From CAYJBH01 sp964370825 (GTDB lineage: Bacteria > Bacillota > Clostridia > Oscillospirales > Ruminococcaceae), in the NCBI GenBank assembly GCA_964370825.1, contig CAYJKY010000075.1, positions 1 through 7,660 of the forward strand: 7,660 nucleotides of DNA. Reading direction: 5' to 3'. The first letter of the stretch is position 1, and every line of letters starts with the position of its first letter. The position numbers and the translations under genes were made by a program. Shown in pieces: positions 6,086 through 7,660 of the stretch. The notes under the pieces are model-generated. The model searched no databases, was not told where the DNA came from, and worked only from the letters and a program-made list of their open reading frames with translations.

Positions 6086-6838
6086 TTATGCCTGCGCCAC
6101 CTTGCCGTTTTTATCAAAGCTGTAGATACTTTTGCCGTCGGCGGTTGCCTCGACAGCCCTGATAGAGTGCGGTATCTCGGTTTTAAACACCCGTATCCTC
6201 TCGCCGAGCTGACCTCGCAACATCGTGATAAGGTCTTTCGAGAAGTTTGCACGACTGTTGACCATCGTCATGAGAACACCGTCTATCTTTAGTGACGGGT
6301 TTATCTGTCGTTTCACCTTAGAAATTGACTGCAACAGCAGTTCAAGCCCTTTGGCGGACAAGAAGTGTGGCTGTGCCGGAATAATAACGCTGTCGGCGGC
6401 ACAAAGGGCGTTGACCGTCAACATGCCGGGCGACGGCGCCGTGTCGATTATGATAGTGTCATAGTTTTTCTTCACCTCCTTTATATATTGCCGCAGGACA
6501 AGCTCACGGCTCATGGTGTTGACGAGTGCGACATCCAGTCCGGCAAGCTCGATGTTAGCCGGCATGAGGTCAACACCCTCGGCATGGGTGAAAATCCCCT
6601 CCGACAGATCAATGCATTCGTCACTGATGACCTTTTGCATAACTGTGCTGAGGGTATACGGGATTTCGTCCGGACTTTTAACACCGAGCGCAAGAGTAAG
6701 GCTTGCTTGGGGATCTGCGTCGATAAGCAAAACCTTTCTACCGGACTGCGCAAGCCCGATGCCGAGGTTTAAAACGGTGGTTGATTTGCCGACGCCGCCT
6801 TTTTGGTTGGAAACTGTTAATACCTGTGCTTTTGACAT
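6086..6838 (-). CDS. parA: ParA/Soj-family partition ATPase, apparently short at the C-terminus, without ParB
   Basis: The 250-residue protein is a ParA-type deviant Walker ATPase, which binds nonspecific DNA in its ATP form and moves plasmid, mobile-element or chromosomal DNA with a ParB partner. It has the deviant Walker A KGGVGKST (13-20, signature lysine K13), the A' motif LLIDADPQAS (37-46), Walker B TIIIDTAPSPGM (128-139) and the later PAQPHFLSAKGLELL (154-168). There is no N-terminal DNA-binding domain, as in Soj. It ends DKNGKVAQA, where related proteins continue for roughly ten or more residues as a last helix. Downstream bases give no continuation and run straight into a hairpin. 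AAGGAGG lies 7 bases before the ATG. The gene is visibly richer in G+C than its neighbours, and no ParB or parS site was found, so it looks like a transferred or left-over mobile-element gene. Whether it is active is uncertain. Confidence 0.9.
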   Translation of the reverse strand: MSKAQVLTVSNQKGGVGKSTTVLNLGIGLAQSGRKVLLIDADPQASLTLALGVKSPDEIPYTLSTVMQKVISDECIDLSEGIFTHAEGVDLMPANIELAGLDVALVNTMSRELVLRQYIKEVKKNYDTIIIDTAPSPGMLTVNALCAADSVIIPAQPHFLSAKGLELLLQSISKVKRQINPSLKIDGVLMTMVNSRANFSKDLITMLRGQLGERIRVFKTEIPHSIRAVEATADGKSIYSFDKNGKVAQA

Positions 6839-6861
6839 TTTATTACCTCCTTAAATTTGTC

Positions 6862-6894
6862 AAAAAAATACACCCATTCCGATTGAATGAGTGT
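6862..6894 (-). terminator. Terminator-like hairpin in the parA leader
   Basis: On the minus strand CACTCATTC and GAATGGGTG (plus bases 6885-6893 and 6871-6879) pair with one G-U pair around a 5-base loop, and an outer A-T pair extends the stem. TATTTTTTT follows at once. The T-run ends 9 bases before the parA Shine-Dalgarno sequence. This is a full intrinsic terminator in shape, placed directly ahead of the gene, so it either ends transcripts from upstream or acts as an attenuator. Confidence 0.6.
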
Positions 6895-6913
6895 TGTGTG
6901 AATTATTTTTAGA

Positions 6914-6960
6914 CACAAAAAAACTGACCGAATCATTGCTGAAACAGTCAGTTTTTTGTG
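6914..6960. terminator. Bidirectional terminator-like hairpin upstream of parA
   Basis: CACAAAAAAACTGAC (6914-6928) pairs with GTCAGTTTTTTGTG (6947-6960) apart from one bulged A, around an 18-base loop. The core is CTGAC/GTCAG, with A-runs and T-runs on the two sides, so either strand gives a stem followed by U residues. On the minus strand ACAGTCA (6964-6970) can pair instead with TGACTGT (6944-6950), which would break this hairpin. Confidence 0.6.
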
Positions 6961-6995
6961 GCATGACTGTCCAATATAGATGCAAACATCAATTC

Positions 6996-7019
6996 GAACT
7001 TGAGTTGAACTTGCACTTG
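6996..7019. repeat. Short phased GAACTTG repeats
   Basis: GAACTTG occurs at 6996-7002 and 7007-7013, exactly 11 bp apart, followed by a third related copy GCACTTG at 7013-7019. The spacing is about one helical turn, which would suit a binding site upstream of parA, but three short copies may be chance. Confidence 0.35.
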
Positions 7020-7076
7020 ATAAGAGTATACAAAAGACAGCGATGGTGCTTCATGAGGGATTGGGGGTGTAGTTTT

Positions 7077-7116
7077 AAAGAGCTATATCGAACTTAATGC
7101 TCGGTATAGCTCTTTT
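7077..7116. terminator. Hairpin downstream of the phosphotransferase-like gene
   Basis: A 15-bp stem (7077-7091 with 7101-7115) has a single G-U or A-C mismatch, depending on strand, and a 9-base loop. It begins 31 bp past the stop codon of the leftward phosphotransferase-like gene and is the natural terminator for it. The T-run lies better on the plus strand (TCTTTT), where no gene is seen, so direction is uncertain. Confidence 0.55.
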
Positions 7117-7146
7117 GTTGGATACTTACTTTTTGATTTTGTTAAC

Positions 7147-7660
7147 TTAAAAACTTATATGAAGCTCATCAAAGTTATCAATAATAAATCTTGTCATTTT
7201 CTTATTTTGTAAATATAAATCCATAAATTTATCCTGCTCAGAAAACCAAGCTGTGAAAATAAATTGATTTGCTAAAATCACATAAGGAATAGCTTTTTTC
7301 TCATCGTCACTTAAACTTACAACGCTATCGAAACCTGTAATAATATCTTTGTAGATTTTAAGCCATTCATCAAATTTACCTTCATCTTTTGTTTCCGATA
7401 AAACAGAAGTTGCGGCATAACAAGGGTCAACAATTCTTAAATTTCTCTCTGTTAAATCAAAATCAATAAAACTAAATTTTTTACCGTCAACAATTATATT
7501 TGCAAGGTGAGGGTCACGGTGGATAATTTGTTTGGGTAGACTTTCGTAAATTTCCTCAAACGCAGCTATAAAGTTGTTACAAAATTCTTCCGACAAATTA
7601 AACATCTCTTTAGTCTTTGGAATACCGTAATTTTTTACCGACTCTAAAATATTCGTTTCA
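7147..7660 (-). CDS. Aminoglycoside phosphotransferase (APH)-like kinase, C-terminal part (cut by window edge)
   Basis: The frame is open from the right edge to the TAA at 7147-7149, giving 171 residues of a C-terminal half; the first visible residues are ETNILESVKNYGIPK. The ATG at 7603-7605 is internal: in-frame coding sequence continues upstream of it without a stop. The catalytic loop of the APH/choline kinase fold is intact: IIHRDPHLANII, with the His, the catalytic Asp and the Asn of the HxDxxxxN motif, followed by the metal-binding FSFIDFDL. The C-terminal part is helical, as is usual for the family. Members phosphorylate antibiotics or small metabolites such as choline or homoserine with ATP or GTP. 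The substrate-binding part is mostly outside the window, so resistance must not be assumed. Base composition is very A+T-rich, unlike the neighbouring parA. Confidence 0.85.
   Translation of the reverse strand, partial: ETNILESVKNYGIPKTKEMFNLSEEFCNNFIAAFEEIYESLPKQIIHRDPHLANIIVDGKKFSFIDFDLTERNLRIVDPCYAATSVLSETKDEGKFDEWLKIYKDIITGFDSVVSLSDDEKKAIPYVILANQFIFTAWFSEQDKFMDLYLQNKKMTRFIIDNFDELHISF

Larger units (their letters stand above)
6839..7146. other. Gene-free 308-bp region with hairpins upstream of parA
   Basis: This stretch separates two leftward genes. It holds, from left to right, the parA ribosome binding site, a terminator-like hairpin (6862-6894), a second hairpin with T-runs on both strands (6914-6960) that can compete with an alternative pairing reaching to 6970, short GAACTTG repeats (6996-7019) and a third hairpin (7077-7116). 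A weak minus-strand -10-like TATATT (plus bases 6973-6978) has no good -35 box. A 69-codon plus-strand frame across the hairpins has no ribosome binding site and was not accepted. Confidence 0.5.

Noticed and set aside
6365..6854. Plus-strand reading frames opposite the ParA gene (also the minus-strand frame at 6511-6753)
   Set aside because: They lie on a G+C-rich, clearly coding ParA gene, have no suitable ribosome binding sites and show no recognisable motifs; they are shadows.
6914..6960. The A-run/T-run inverted repeat as a transposon end
   Set aside because: No second copy in the window, no transposase and no target duplication; a terminator explains it better.
6891..7097. A 69-codon plus-strand frame in the gap between parA and the kinase
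   Set aside because: It runs through two hairpins, has no Shine-Dalgarno sequence and no recognised motif.
7147..7660. Calling the kinase an aminoglycoside resistance gene
   Set aside because: Only the conserved catalytic half is visible; the fold is shared by many metabolic kinases.

Overview
The window looks like chromosomal DNA of a low to moderate G+C member of the Clostridia (Bacillota). The signs are strong AGGAGG-type ribosome binding sites, TTGACA/TATAAT-type promoters, a BlaI-BlaR1-type pair of the clostridial kind, a clostridial ECF sigma/anti-sigma pair and short A+T-rich intergenic spaces. No ribosomal RNA, tRNA, CRISPR array, insertion sequence or transposase gene was seen. Species cannot be named from the sequence alone.

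Left part (1-3002): a TetR-family repressor gene, cut by the window edge and read leftwards, stands back to back with an operon read rightwards. That operon encodes a BlaI/MecI-type repressor and a large membrane M56 metallopeptidase of the BlaR1 type. The shared 153-bp gap holds one promoter in each direction, and each promoter carries two palindromic operators 27 bp apart. The BlaR1-like protein has the zinc protease half of the family, but in place of the penicillin-binding sensor it has about 450 residues of beta-rich extracellular sequence.

Middle (3003-5928): a leftward gene for a xylose-isomerase-like TIM-barrel protein (sugar phosphate isomerase/epimerase family) has a good promoter overlapped by a palindrome. 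Divergent from it is a two-gene operon for an ECF sigma factor and a one-pass membrane protein that is probably its anti-sigma factor; the two overlap by 4 bp. No ATG, GTG or TTG start fits the full sigma factor; a CTG codon behind a strong ribosome binding site is the best start. The window therefore contains two membrane-signalling modules close together: repressor plus protease receptor, and sigma plus anti-sigma.

Right part (5929-7660): a long perfect hairpin separates the anti-sigma gene from a leftward ParA-type ATPase gene. That gene is visibly richer in G+C than its surroundings, has no ParB partner next to it, and appears to lack the last helix. Its 308-bp upstream region carries several hairpins, including two terminator-like structures on the parA strand and a possible competing antiterminator, so it may be an attenuated leader. 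The window closes with the C-terminal part of an aminoglycoside-phosphotransferase-like kinase, also read leftwards and cut by the edge. The ParA segment resembles a leftover of a mobile element, but no element ends or integrase are visible.
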